Assembly (NCBI RefSeq): GCF_024399315.1
Contig: NZ_CP075170.1
Span: 1,736,001 to 1,800,000, forward strand
DNA from: Chryseobacterium sp. MA9
GTDB taxonomy: Bacteria > Bacteroidota > Bacteroidia > Flavobacteriales > Weeksellaceae
Direction: 5' to 3'
Length of the DNA stretch: 64,000 nt
Shown: piece by piece, positions 53,300 through 61,369 of the stretch
Position numbering within the stretch: position 1 is the first letter of the stretch
How the letters are laid out: every line of letters begins with the position of its first letter
The notes under the pieces: generated by a model
Told to the model about the DNA's origin: nothing
The model's database searches: none
The model's input: only the letters and a program-made list of their open reading frames with translations
Made by a program: the position numbers and the translations under genes

Positions 53300-53332
53300 A
53301 AACCTTTTAGATATTGGAAACCTGTAAGGTTT
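53300..53332. repeat. REP-like hairpin, degraded copy
   Basis: AAACCTT...AAGGTTT outer arms with GAAACCTGTAAGGT inside, the same pattern as the palindrome at 2764-2796. Confidence 0.5.
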
Positions 53333-53403
53333 GGTGGTGTGTGGTTTGTCCAGCAATAATTAAAATTTTTCAGTTCAAAAGATTAGTTTTGCAGGAAAGC
53401 TTT

Positions 53404-53829
53404 ATGATGGGTTTAAAAAGGTTTTTCCAATTTTTAGGTTTAGTTGCATGTTCCAGTTTTCAGGCGCAGACTCTGCATTTGTACGGCGGCGCAGATCAGG
53501 ACCAATATCTGGGATGCTTAAACTGTGATAAGTTTGATAAGAATTCGATATGGAACAAGTTTAGTGATTATGGAAACGCCTTCAGTTCAAAATCTATCTG
53601 GAATGCCTATGGAAATTATGGAAGTCCTCACAGCACCTACTCTCCATGGAATGAGTATGGGGCTTATCCTCCGGCAATTGTTGATCAGGATGGAAATTTC
53701 TTTGGGTTTCTCACTGTGAATCCTTATAAATCTGAAAGATCAGAACTGGAACTGGCTGTGATCTTATACAAGCATCATGAGGAGATGAGAGGTGATGTTG
53801 GCGGATGGTATGAGAAATTGTTCAGGTAA
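53404..53829 (+). CDS. Secreted protein with SIWN repeats
   Basis: 141 residues from ATG 53404 (MMGLKRFF), where the signal peptide MGLKRFFQFLGLVACSSFQAQ begins; the open frame upstream is repeat DNA. The mature part has three copies of a short unit: SIWNKFSDYGN, SIWNAYGNYGS and SPWNEYGAYPP (about 45-85), preceded by YLGCLNCDKFDKN and followed by NPYKSERSELELAVILYKHH. Proteins with the same repeat occur in many bacteria and are unassigned. The 3' end runs directly into a truncated copy of the 191-bp repeat. Confidence 0.72.
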   Translation: MMGLKRFFQFLGLVACSSFQAQTLHLYGGADQDQYLGCLNCDKFDKNSIWNKFSDYGNAFSSKSIWNAYGNYGSPHSTYSPWNEYGAYPPAIVDQDGNFFGFLTVNPYKSERSELELAVILYKHHEEMRGDVGGWYEKLFR

Positions 53830-53980
53830 ACCACCACATCATTTTTTTTTCTGACTTTTCGCCACCCCTCTGGAGAATAGGAATTTTCACGTCTTCGGTT
53901 GAGATATTTTATTGGAATAAAAGGTATGAAAAGTATAAGGCTGGATTCCTGCGGAATGACAAGCTGTGTGGATATTCGGA
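53828..53980 (+). repeat. 191-bp composite repeat, truncated copy A
   Basis: Same order of blocks as the full copy at 55678: ACCACC, CGCCACCCCTCTGGAG, AATTTTCACGTCTTCG, GTATGAAAAGTATA, then GGATTCCTGCGGAATGACAA. The right-hand TTTGTCATTCCG arm is missing. It starts at the stop codon of the SIWN-repeat gene. Confidence 0.7.
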
Positions 53981-54082
53981 GCGGTATACTTTTATTCATT
54001 AAAATAGAATACAGTTTACTATTTTAATGAATAAATTATTTAACTTTCCTGTGGTTCTTTTTCAAAACGAAACCCTTTTATT

Positions 54083-54937
54083 ATGCTGAATGATTATAAA
54101 AAATACGAATTGTTTGGAAAGACTCTGATACAGAAAATTGATATAACGGGCCCATTCAGATATGATTTTCCGGTTTCGGAGCAAGCCTGTTTTCTGTATG
54201 TGATTAAAGGAGAATTTCAATATAAAACAGATGAGCAGGAATTTGATATTCCTACCCATTACTCCCTGTTTCTGAACTGTATCAGCTCAGGAAAGCATAT
54301 TCAAAATTCAAATTTAGAAAGTAACTGCCAGGTCGTCATTGTAACCTTCTACCCTGATATCCTGAAAAGAATTTACGACAGAGAGTTGCCTTCTTTACTG
54401 CAGAAACCTGCAAACATGGTTTCAAATCAATCCAGTGAGAAAATAAATAACGATTTTCTGATTCAAAAATATGTAGAAGGATTGCTTTTTTACTTTGAAA
54501 ATCCTTCGCTCATTAATGAAGATATATTAATTCTTAAGCTAAAAGAGATTATGTTATTGCTGGCTCAGTCACAGAATGCCAATGCAGTTCAATTGATTTT
54601 GTCTCAACTTTTCTCTCCAACCACTTATTCTTTTAAGCAAATCATTGAAGCCAACTTGTTTTCGCAACTCACCATTGAACAGCTTGCAGAAAAAAGTAAC
54701 CTGAGTATATCATCCTTCAAAAGAGAATTCGCAAAACTTTATGAGGATACTCCAGCCAATTATATAAGAAACAAAAAGCTGGAAAAGGCTGCCGAACTGC
54801 TTTTAATATCCGATGAACGGATTACTGATATCGCTTTTGACTGTGGGTTTAATGATCTGGCAACTTTTACAAAAAATTTCAGCGACAAATATCATATTTC
54901 CCCGTCAGCTTATCGTCAGGAACGGAAAGAAAAATAA
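54083..54937 (+). CDS. AraC-family transcriptional regulator
   Basis: 284 residues. The N-terminal part (1-180) is a cupin-like sensor (YVIKGEFQYKTDEQEFDIP), the C-terminal part (about 190-284) the double helix-turn-helix: QLAEKSNLSISSFKREFAKL and ITDIAFDCGFNDLATFTKNF with the family end KYHISPSAYRQ. The ligand is unknown. A five-helix membrane protein gene lies 225 bp downstream in the same direction and is the nearest candidate target. Confidence 0.93.
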   Translation: MLNDYKKYELFGKTLIQKIDITGPFRYDFPVSEQACFLYVIKGEFQYKTDEQEFDIPTHYSLFLNCISSGKHIQNSNLESNCQVVIVTFYPDILKRIYDRELPSLLQKPANMVSNQSSEKINNDFLIQKYVEGLLFYFENPSLINEDILILKLKEIMLLLAQSQNANAVQLILSQLFSPTTYSFKQIIEANLFSQLTIEQLAEKSNLSISSFKREFAKLYEDTPANYIRNKKLEKAAELLLISDERITDIAFDCGFNDLATFTKNFSDKYHISPSAYRQERKEK

Positions 54938-54966
54938 TTGGAACACTATTTTTACAAATTATACAC

Positions 54967-54998
54967 GCATTTCTTATCAATAGGAAATGCATTTTTTT
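54967..54998 (+). terminator. AraC gene terminator
   Basis: GCATTTC, loop, GAAATGC then ATTTTTTT, 30 bp past the stop. Confidence 0.75.
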
Positions 54999-55161
54999 GA
55001 ACTAAAATCTCAAATTCTTGAACGAAATCACAAAATCATTTCTGTATATCCATCGCAAATTTGTACCATCAGTTTCAGGGAATAAATTTTCTCTTCAGAT
55101 GCCATAAAAAGCAAAAAAAGAATAAGAAACTGAATGAGTATACATTTAAAATAATATCAAT

Positions 55162-55656
55162 ATGCATCTATCGATTTTAGGAATTTTTCATACCATCATT
55201 GGTATAAGTGCTCTTGCCGGAGCAATGATCGGATTTATCAAATACGGTAAGATTAGCCTCGCTCATCTATCCGGAAAGGTATACTTTTACACTACACTCA
55301 TCACATCACTTTCAGCATTGGGCATCTCCAAAGCCGGAGGTTTTAATGCGGGGCATGTGTTCTCATTATTTATCATTGCTTTGATCTCTGTTGCCTATTT
55401 CCTGTTCTCAAGTAAAAAGGAAAGCAGGAGAGCCAGATATTTTGAGAATTTTTTGCTGTCATTCAGCTTTTTCCTGTCCCTTGTTCCGACGATTAATGAG
55501 ACTTTTACAAGGGTTCCCATTGGACATCCTTTAGCTAAGGATATCAAAGATCCGATTATTGGTCAGACTCTTCTTGTTATCTTCCTGCTTTTTGTGATTG
55601 GCTCAATTTTTCAGTTTATGAAGCAGAGGAAAGAGAATGTGAAAATTTCAGGATGA
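55162..55656 (+). CDS. Five-helix membrane protein, DUF2306-like
   Basis: 164 residues, about five transmembrane helices. Features shared with DUF2306-type proteins are an opening helix with a short basic loop (GFIKYGKISLAHLSGKVYFY), a central AGHVFSLFIIALISVAYFLF helix, and a conserved Pro/Asn-Glu/Thr region (SLVPTINETFTRVPIGHPLA) before the last helix. Probably in the inner membrane; function unknown. It follows the AraC regulator in the same direction. Confidence 0.6.
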   Translation: MHLSILGIFHTIIGISALAGAMIGFIKYGKISLAHLSGKVYFYTTLITSLSALGISKAGGFNAGHVFSLFIIALISVAYFLFSSKKESRRARYFENFLLSFSFFLSLVPTINETFTRVPIGHPLAKDIKDPIIGQTLLVIFLLFVIGSIFQFMKQRKENVKISG

Positions 55657-55677
55657 TAGTGTGTTCAGAAAAGCGGT

Positions 55678-55868
55678 AAACCACCCCGTCAAAAATTCTT
55701 TGAATTTCCGCCACCCCTCCAGTGGAGGGGAATTTTTACGTCTTCATTAGAGATATTTGTATTATGATAAAGACTGTGAAAGTATAGAAAAATAGGAATG
55801 GATTCCTACGGAATGACAAATACAATGCTTGGTTTATCCATACAGTTTGTCATTCCGTAGAAATCTCT
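55678..55868 (+). repeat. 191-bp composite repeat, full copy B
   Basis: Order: ACCACCCCGTCAAAAATTC, TTTGAATTTCCGCCACCCCTC, GTGGAGGGGAATTTTTACG, GAAAGTATAGAAAAATAGG, then the palindromic module GATTCCTACGGAATGACAAA ... TTTGTCATTCCGTAGAAATC. It matches the full copy at 60500-60690 (reverse orientation) along its length. No coding sequence inside. Confidence 0.88.
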
Positions 55869-55892
55869 GTATAAATAAAAAACCGGAGATTG

Positions 55893-55985
55893 TTGGAAAA
55901 CGCAAAGGCGCAAGTCATTACCAAGTTGTCTATTTTTAAGGCGCAAAGATTTTATCTTCGATAAAATATAATACTGTCTAAAATT
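55893..55985. repeat. Degenerate AACGCAAAGGCGCAAG-type repeat
   Basis: AACGCAAAGGCGCAAG and AAGGCGCAAAGATTTTATC units, with related sequence at 58394-58480 (AACGCAAAGG) and 60690-60760 (ACGCAAAG). Between the 191-bp element and the tRNA remnant. Confidence 0.4.
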
Positions 55986-56069
55986 GTATCGTCTGTATCT
56001 ATGAAGTTCCAGCCGTTATTTTATTATCTTTGAAGAACAATGCTCATTTATCGTACATTAAATGCTGCC

Positions 56070-56121
56070 GCGTTTGACTGGCAGTCAAAAGGTCACGGGT
56101 TCGAATCCCGTATTCTCCACT
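56070..56121 (+). pseudogene. 3' half of a tRNA-Ala(GGC), remnant
   Basis: The anticodon arm TTTGA-CTGGCAG-TCAAA (anticodon GGC), a perfect T-arm ACGGG-TTCGAAT-CCCGT and the acceptor 3' strand ATTCTCC with A73 are intact. U70 would pair with G3 of alanine tRNA. A proper 5' half is lacking: upstream only GCTCATTT recalls a D-arm, with no GAGC partner and no GGGGAAT. So this is a remnant, perhaps of element integration at a tRNA gene. The topoisomerase III gene lies 16 bp further on. Confidence 0.65.
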
Positions 56122-56137
56122 TAATAATGATATTTGA

Positions 56138-58264
56138 TTAGCTAAGGTGTGTCTGAAAATCGTCAGTCAACGTCAAAATACCCTCTGCAATAGTTTCCGG
56201 ATGTGTGGTAAAACCTTTTAATTTTGAAGTTTTCCCTTTTAAAACGAGGTCTAAAAGCTGTTTATCTGATAATTTTTTACCAAAAATTTCAAAAGTTATT
56301 TTAAAGCCGCAGTTTTTGAAATCGGAACATCCTACTGCTGTTTTTCCTTTGATCAGGTTGTGTTCTTTACATTTTGGGCATTTTGTTTCTTCCCAGGACT
56401 GAAGTTCTTTTTTCTGTGCAGGTTCTCTTTTTTTCTTCTCTTTTACTTCCTCTTTTTCTTCTTCCTGAAGAGTAATGACCTTTCCCTTTCCATACACCAC
56501 TTTTTCCGTAAGTTCTGTAACCATCTGAATCAGCTCTTCTTTGAAAAGATTGGCTTCATACTCACCTTTTTCAATTTTACGAAGTTTGGATTCCCATTCT
56601 CCGGTAAGTTCCGGGCTTTTTAAGAGCTCGTCCTCGATGGTATCTATCAACTGAATTCCGGTTTGGGTTGCGATGAGGTTTTTCCTTTTTTTCTCGATGT
56701 ATTTTCTTTTGAAAAGTGTTTCGATGATGTTCGCACGGGTGGATGGTCTTCCGATACCGTTATTTTTCAACATTTCGCGCAGTTCCTCATCTTCTACCTG
56801 CTTTCCGGCTGTTTCCATGGCTCTCAGCAACGTTGCTTCTGTATAGGGTTTTGGAGGTGTTGTTTTTCCTTGATGGATCATTGGATCGTGTGGCCCGGTT
56901 TCTCCTACAATAAACTCAGGGATGGTTTGTTCTTCTTCTTTTTCTTTTTCCTTATCGGTGGTTTCTTCTTTTGGTTCTTTGGCATAGACAGCTCTCCATC
57001 CTGCTTCAAGAACCTGTCTTCCACTGGTTTTGAAAGGAATAGTTCCTACTTTTCCTTCCACTAAAGTATTGGAAATTTTACATTCCGGATAGAATACGGC
57101 GATAAAACGTTTTGCAATCAGATCATAAATCAGTTTTTCTTCCCTGCTCAGGTTTTGAGAAGGCGGAATTTCCGTAGGAATGATCGCATGGTGGTCGGTT
57201 ACTTTTGTATCGTCGAAAACAGCCTTTGATTTTGGAATCGGAGCCTCCAATAATGGGGCAATTAATTCCTGATAAGGATACATCTTTTGAAGAATACCAG
57301 CTATTTTCGGATATAAACTCTCGGATAGATAAGTAGTATCAACACGAGGGTAAGTCACGTGTTTCTTTTCGTAAAGACTTTGAATATAATTCAGTGTATT
57401 TTCTGCTGAGTATCCGTATTTTTTATTGGCTTCTACCTGAAGTCCGGTCAAATCGAAAAGTCGTGGATTTTTTTCTTTTCCTTCTTTAATTTCGAAAGAA
57501 ACAATTTCAAATGGATTTACTTTAAGATATTCCAATCCTTTTTCAGCACGCTCCAGTGTTTTTAAACGATCAATCGCTGCATTGAAAATAACGTCACGGT
57601 ATTTAGTCTTCAGTTCCCAATATTCTTCTGTGGTAAAGGCATCAATTTCTTTCTGACGCTGAACCAGCATCGCCAATGTCGGAGTTTGCACTCTTCCAAT
57701 GGAAAGAACTGCTTTATTTCCACCAAATTTCTTTGTGAAAAGTCTGGTAGCATTGATTCCCAATAACCAATCTCCTATGGCTCTGGCATTTCCAGCCAGA
57801 TACAGGTTTTTATAATCTTCTGCAGGTTTTAAACTGGCAAAACCTTCTTTAATGGCATCCTCCGTCAATGAAGAAATCCATAAACGCTGGATGGGTTTGT
57901 TACATTTTGCTTTCTGTAATACCCAACGCTGAATGAGTTCTCCCTCCTGCCCGGCATCCCCGCAGTTAATGACCTCATCACATTCTTCGACCAATCTTTC
58001 AATCACTTTAAACTGGTTTTCAACACCTTTATTCGGGATCAGCTTGATACCAAAACTGCTGGGAATAATTGGTAATGAAAAAAGATTCCAGGATTTGAAC
58101 TGAGGACCGTAGTCGTGAGGTTCTTTCAGGGTACAAAGGTGTCCGAACGTCCATGTTACGCAATAGCCGTTCCCTTCCATATAGCCTTGTTTAGGCGTGG
58201 TAGCGCCCAATACTTTGGCGATATCTCTGGCAACACTGGGTTTCTCGGCAATACATAATTTCAT
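56138..58264 (-). CDS. topB: DNA topoisomerase III (type IA)
   Basis: 708 residues from ATG 58264 (MKLCIAEKPSVARDIAKVLG). The Toprim domain is at the N-terminus (AEKPSVA, INCGDAGQEGELI); the catalytic tyrosine stands in HVTYPRVDTTYLSE; a four-cysteine zinc ribbon closes the protein (CPKCKEHNLIKG and CSDFKNCGFKI). A Lys/Glu-rich linker precedes it. It cuts and rejoins single strands to decatenate DNA. It is monocistronic, next to a tRNA-Ala remnant and repeats; topB genes of this kind are also carried by Bacteroidota conjugative elements, but no other element genes are present. Confidence 0.94.
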   Translation of the reverse strand: MKLCIAEKPSVARDIAKVLGATTPKQGYMEGNGYCVTWTFGHLCTLKEPHDYGPQFKSWNLFSLPIIPSSFGIKLIPNKGVENQFKVIERLVEECDEVINCGDAGQEGELIQRWVLQKAKCNKPIQRLWISSLTEDAIKEGFASLKPAEDYKNLYLAGNARAIGDWLLGINATRLFTKKFGGNKAVLSIGRVQTPTLAMLVQRQKEIDAFTTEEYWELKTKYRDVIFNAAIDRLKTLERAEKGLEYLKVNPFEIVSFEIKEGKEKNPRLFDLTGLQVEANKKYGYSAENTLNYIQSLYEKKHVTYPRVDTTYLSESLYPKIAGILQKMYPYQELIAPLLEAPIPKSKAVFDDTKVTDHHAIIPTEIPPSQNLSREEKLIYDLIAKRFIAVFYPECKISNTLVEGKVGTIPFKTSGRQVLEAGWRAVYAKEPKEETTDKEKEKEEEQTIPEFIVGETGPHDPMIHQGKTTPPKPYTEATLLRAMETAGKQVEDEELREMLKNNGIGRPSTRANIIETLFKRKYIEKKRKNLIATQTGIQLIDTIEDELLKSPELTGEWESKLRKIEKGEYEANLFKEELIQMVTELTEKVVYGKGKVITLQEEEKEEVKEKKKREPAQKKELQSWEETKCPKCKEHNLIKGKTAVGCSDFKNCGFKITFEIFGKKLSDKQLLDLVLKGKTSKLKGFTTHPETIAEGILTLTDDFQTHLS

Positions 58265-58508
58265 GAACTCGGGTTTATTGAAGGAGTGCAAAAATCGGGA
58301 TTTTTTTTGACATTGCAAATTCAGGTGAAGGTTAAGGACTTAGAGAGGAAATTATGTGGATTCTAAATATGTAAAATATTAGACAATTTATTTAAACGCA
58401 AAGGTTATTGGATTCTATTATTTATTTGAGGAAGCAAAGAAATGCGACTAAGTCGCTGAAGAAGCGAAAGGATAACCTATTTAGGCCAAAAGTACATTAA
58501 TTGTCTTC

Positions 58509-58609
58509 TGTCATTCTGACGAAGGAAGAGTCTTATTGATAATTAAATGAGATTCTTCACTACATTTCTGAACTGCATTGGCAGACTTCAGTCTGTGTTC
58601 AGAATGATA
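58509..58609. repeat. 101-bp inverted-repeat element
   Basis: Ends TGTCATTCTGAC and TTCAGAATGATA are imperfect inverses (10 of 12). Inside are GAAGGAAGAGTCTTATTG, GAGATTCTTCACTACATTTC and CAGACTTCAGTCTG. It lies in the 450-bp gap between topB and the M17-N gene, which is otherwise degenerate GCAAAG-type sequence. Confidence 0.65.
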
Positions 58610-58664
58610 TTTTGAGGCACCTACATTCATGCTGTCTATTATTTGATCACATATTTATACAAAA

Positions 58665-58686
58665 AGCCCCCTTAAAAAAGGAGGCC
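58665..58686 (-). terminator. Terminator of the M17-N gene
   Basis: Reverse-strand GCCTCCTT, TTTTAA, GGGGGC (one mismatch) then a T-run. Confidence 0.6.
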
Positions 58687-58715
58687 GAATCAACAATGTA
58701 ATGAAACTAGGTTCA

Positions 58716-59420
58716 TTATTTTTTTTGAGCTTCTGAAATGGCATCGGCAATTCCACCGCCTGCGGTTTCAAAGAAGGCAGGGCCAGCCAGAAGGTATACT
58801 TTTCCTATTTTTTTGGTGGTGGATAGTTTGTGTTCTTTCAGGTAATTTTCAGAACGGTTGGCATGTACAATTCCTCTTACGATATTTCCTGCTATCAAAG
58901 CGGTTGGAGAATCTATTCCTGCATCTTTCAGGTCGCTGGCAAAGGCAAAATTGATAACGCCTAATCTCATCGCTTCGCGGGCCGCTACTTCTCCCACGGA
59001 AGTCATTAAATCTGGAGTGAATTTGTTACGGTCACCTAAACCAATCAATAATAATTTCTTTGCAGACATAGATCCTGCAGGCGGTGTAATTAAAATGGTT
59101 TCCAAAGAATGTCCCTGAAACTGTCCTGTTTTTCTAAGGTTGGTCAGTTCTCCTTTTAAAGCCTCATCAAGGTGAACCAATCCGTTCAATTTGGCCGGTA
59201 ATGCCTGAGCATTGAAGATGTCTCCTTCTGTATATTCGAAAACACAGGATACCTGAAGTTGGGCATCTGCTGAGGAAGGTCCCTGTACCAATCCAACCAT
59301 GGAAATTCCGTCTACGGTTCCCCAGGTTTTAGAGGTTCCAATGGCTGTTGTATTTTGTGAGAAAATCAATGTTGTAAACAGCAACCCTGCAATGATGTAT
59401 AATTTGCTTATTTTTTTCAT
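58716..59420 (-). CDS. Exported leucyl-aminopeptidase N-terminal (M17_N) domain alone
   Basis: 234 residues with a signal peptide (MKKISKLYIIAGLLFTTLIFSQ). The mature region has the macro-like M17_N fold: VHLDEALKGELTNLRKTGQF, LLLIGLGDRNKFTPD and the GNIVRGIVHANRSENY helix. The catalytic metallopeptidase domain that should follow (NTDAEGR motif) is absent, and the gene ends in AISEAQKK. It may have a binding role. It lies 45 bp after the pirin gene in the same direction, so they are probably co-transcribed. Confidence 0.85.
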   Translation of the reverse strand: MKKISKLYIIAGLLFTTLIFSQNTTAIGTSKTWGTVDGISMVGLVQGPSSADAQLQVSCVFEYTEGDIFNAQALPAKLNGLVHLDEALKGELTNLRKTGQFQGHSLETILITPPAGSMSAKKLLLIGLGDRNKFTPDLMTSVGEVAAREAMRLGVINFAFASDLKDAGIDSPTALIAGNIVRGIVHANRSENYLKEHKLSTTKKIGKVYLLAGPAFFETAGGGIADAISEAQKK

Positions 59421-59465
59421 GACTTTTTATCGTATTAGTTGTTACTATATTTTTTGGAATGATTC

Positions 59466-60341
59466 TTATAGGGTCATCGGAACTTCCATCAAAAGAACTT
59501 CTGTACCTTCTTTAAGTGCTTTGATGTTAATTTCCTGAATATCCCAAACTCCGAATCCATCACGTTCTTCAATGATCTCTCCGCCTATTTCTGCACTTCC
59601 TTTAAGGATAAAAACATACACTCCGTTTCCTTTTTTTCTGACCTGATAATGAGTTTCTGTATTCTGATCAAAAGTTCCAAGGTGAAACCATGCGTCCTGA
59701 TGGATCCATACACCTTCATCATCTGCATTGGGAGAAAGAATCTGTTGAAATTGATTATGCCCTTTTGTTTTATCTAAAGTAATCTGATCATATCTTGGGG
59801 TAACATTTCTTTTTTTCGGGTAAATCCAGATTTGAAGGAATTTTACAAGCTTATCACTGTTTTTGTTGAATTCGCTGTGCATAATTCCGGTTCCTGCACT
59901 CATCACCTGAATATCTCCGCTTCTGATCACCGCCGTATTTCCCATGCTGTCTTTGTGCTCAAGATCACCTTCCAAAGGAATACTGATGATTTCCATATTA
60001 TCGTGAGGATGTGTTCCAAAGCCTCTTCCTGCTTCCACTTTATCATCATTCAGGACTCTCAGTACTCCAAAGTGCATTCTTTCAGGATTATAATAATTGG
60101 CAAAGCTGAAGGTGTGCTGGCTTAGCAGCCATCCGTGATCTGCTTTTCCTCTTGAGTCTGCTCTGTGGATGACAGAGTTTTCTTTTATTTTTGATTCTGT
60201 ATTGGGTAGATGATTGTATCCGATCGGTTCTAATGGTTCGATCTCGTCAATATCATTTTTCATAGCGCTGGCCAAAGAAGCAGATGCTACAAACATTCCT
60301 GTTCCCAATAATCCTTTCTTTAAAAAATCTTTTCTGTCCAT
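59466..60341 (-). CDS. Pirin-family protein with export signal
   Basis: 291 residues. A Tat-like signal (MDRKDFLKKGLLGTGMFVAS, R-K in place of R-R) precedes a bicupin pirin domain: HTFSFANYYNPERMHFGVLRVL (split), RGFGTHPHDNMEIIS with metal-binding His residues, and VMSAGTGIMHSEFN. Pirins have quercetinase or regulatory roles; most are cytoplasmic, so export is unusual. It lies upstream of the M17-N protein in the same unit. Confidence 0.9.
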   Translation of the reverse strand: MDRKDFLKKGLLGTGMFVASASLASAMKNDIDEIEPLEPIGYNHLPNTESKIKENSVIHRADSRGKADHGWLLSQHTFSFANYYNPERMHFGVLRVLNDDKVEAGRGFGTHPHDNMEIISIPLEGDLEHKDSMGNTAVIRSGDIQVMSAGTGIMHSEFNKNSDKLVKFLQIWIYPKKRNVTPRYDQITLDKTKGHNQFQQILSPNADDEGVWIHQDAWFHLGTFDQNTETHYQVRKKGNGVYVFILKGSAEIGGEIIEERDGFGVWDIQEINIKALKEGTEVLLMEVPMTL

Positions 60342-60432
60342 ATCAAATTGTTATTTGTTCTTGTTTGATAGGACAAATTTAGAGAGATGGATAACCCTGC
60401 ACATTTAACTAGTTTAATAAATGATTTTGCAG

Positions 60433-60467
60433 CAAAAAAAAATGCCGGATACAAAAAGTATCCGGCA
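60433..60467 (-). terminator. Terminator read on the reverse strand
   Basis: TGCCGGATAC and its complement around AAAAA, with a run of nine A on the + side (T-run on the reverse strand). It would end transcripts coming from the Crp-like gene, about 300 bp past its stop and beyond the repeat at 60500-60690. Confidence 0.75.
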
Positions 60468-60499
60468 GTATGACTATATTGGATTGTTGTAACTTTATT

Positions 60500-60690
60500 T
60501 AGATTCCTATGGAATGACAAGGTGTATGGATAAACTAAACATTGTATTTGTCATTCCGCAGGAATCCGGCCTTGTTTTCTATACTTTCACAATCTTTATA
60601 CTGTTCACAAATACCCCAAATGAAAACGTGAAAATTCCCCTCTTCCGGAGGGGTGGCGAAAATTCAAAGAATTTTTGACAGGGTGGTCTT
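60500..60690 (-). repeat. 191-bp composite repeat, full copy C (inverted)
   Basis: Read on the reverse strand it has the same blocks in the same order as the copy at 55678: ACCACCCTGTCAAAAATTC, CGCCACCCCTCCGGAAGAG, GGGGAATTTTCACG, GTGAAAGTATAGAAAAC, and the CGGATTCCTGCGGAATGACA palindromic module. No coding sequence inside. Confidence 0.88.
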
Positions 60691-60771
60691 ACACGCAAAG
60701 TCATCAAGAGCAAAAATTTGCCTAGTCATTCATGCAGATCTCTGCAATCTGCGGGTATAAAAAATTAAGAT

Positions 60772-61359
60772 TTATTTCTCCTTCTTTGAAGCAAGACGTT
60801 TTCTGATGGTACTTACAAATTCTTTTGAAACACCAAGGTAGGAAGCGATATAATACTGTGCTACTCTTTGTGGGATTGAAGGGTATACTCTGATAAATTC
60901 AAGGTATCTGTCTGATGCGGTTTTGGAAATAGTGTTTACCAATCGGCTCTGCAATGTTGCCAGATTTCTCTGAACCAGCATTCTGAAAACCCTTTCGAAT
61001 TTAGGAATCACCTGCAGTAATTTTTCTTTCGTTGTGGGATTCAACATATAGATTTCTGAATCTTCCAGAGTTTCGATATACACTTTAGAAGGCTTCTGCT
61101 CCTGAAATGATGCAATATCACTGATCCACCAGTCTTCAATGGCAAACAGAAGAGTGACTTCTGTACCGTCATCATCCAAACAATACATTCTTACACATCC
61201 TTTGTGAATATAACCTTCAAACTGGCAGATCTCTCCTTCTCTGAGTAAAACTGTTTTCTTTGGAAACGACTGACAAACAAGCAGATCTGTGATTTTTTTT
61301 TCTTCTTCCGGAGTGATTGAAATAAATCGTGTAATATTTTTGATGATATTTTCGAACAT
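60772..61359 (-). CDS. Crp/Fnr-family regulator
   Basis: 195 residues from ATG 61359 (MFENIIKNITRF). The N-terminal cyclic-nucleotide-binding-like domain has VLLREGEICQFEGYIHKGCVR and the C-terminal winged helix the recognition helix GVSKEFVSTIRKRL. There is no Fnr cysteine cluster and no CRP cAMP pocket can be judged. A short pseudo-receiver gene ends 10 bp upstream, so the two are co-transcribed. A repeat and a terminator follow in the 3' region. Confidence 0.92.
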   Translation of the reverse strand: MFENIIKNITRFISITPEEEKKITDLLVCQSFPKKTVLLREGEICQFEGYIHKGCVRMYCLDDDGTEVTLLFAIEDWWISDIASFQEQKPSKVYIETLEDSEIYMLNPTTKEKLLQVIPKFERVFRMLVQRNLATLQSRLVNTISKTASDRYLEFIRVYPSIPQRVAQYYIASYLGVSKEFVSTIRKRLASKKEK

Positions 61360-61369
61360 GATGTCAGGT

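Noticed and set aside
56360..57064. Phe-rich + strand frames opposite topB
   Set aside because: They are complements of the Lys/Glu-rich linker of topoisomerase III; low-complexity Phe/Leu runs are the expected shadow.
56138..58264. Integrated conjugative element at topB
   Set aside because: Apart from the tRNA remnant, no integrase, relaxase or tra genes are seen; topB is also a normal chromosomal gene.
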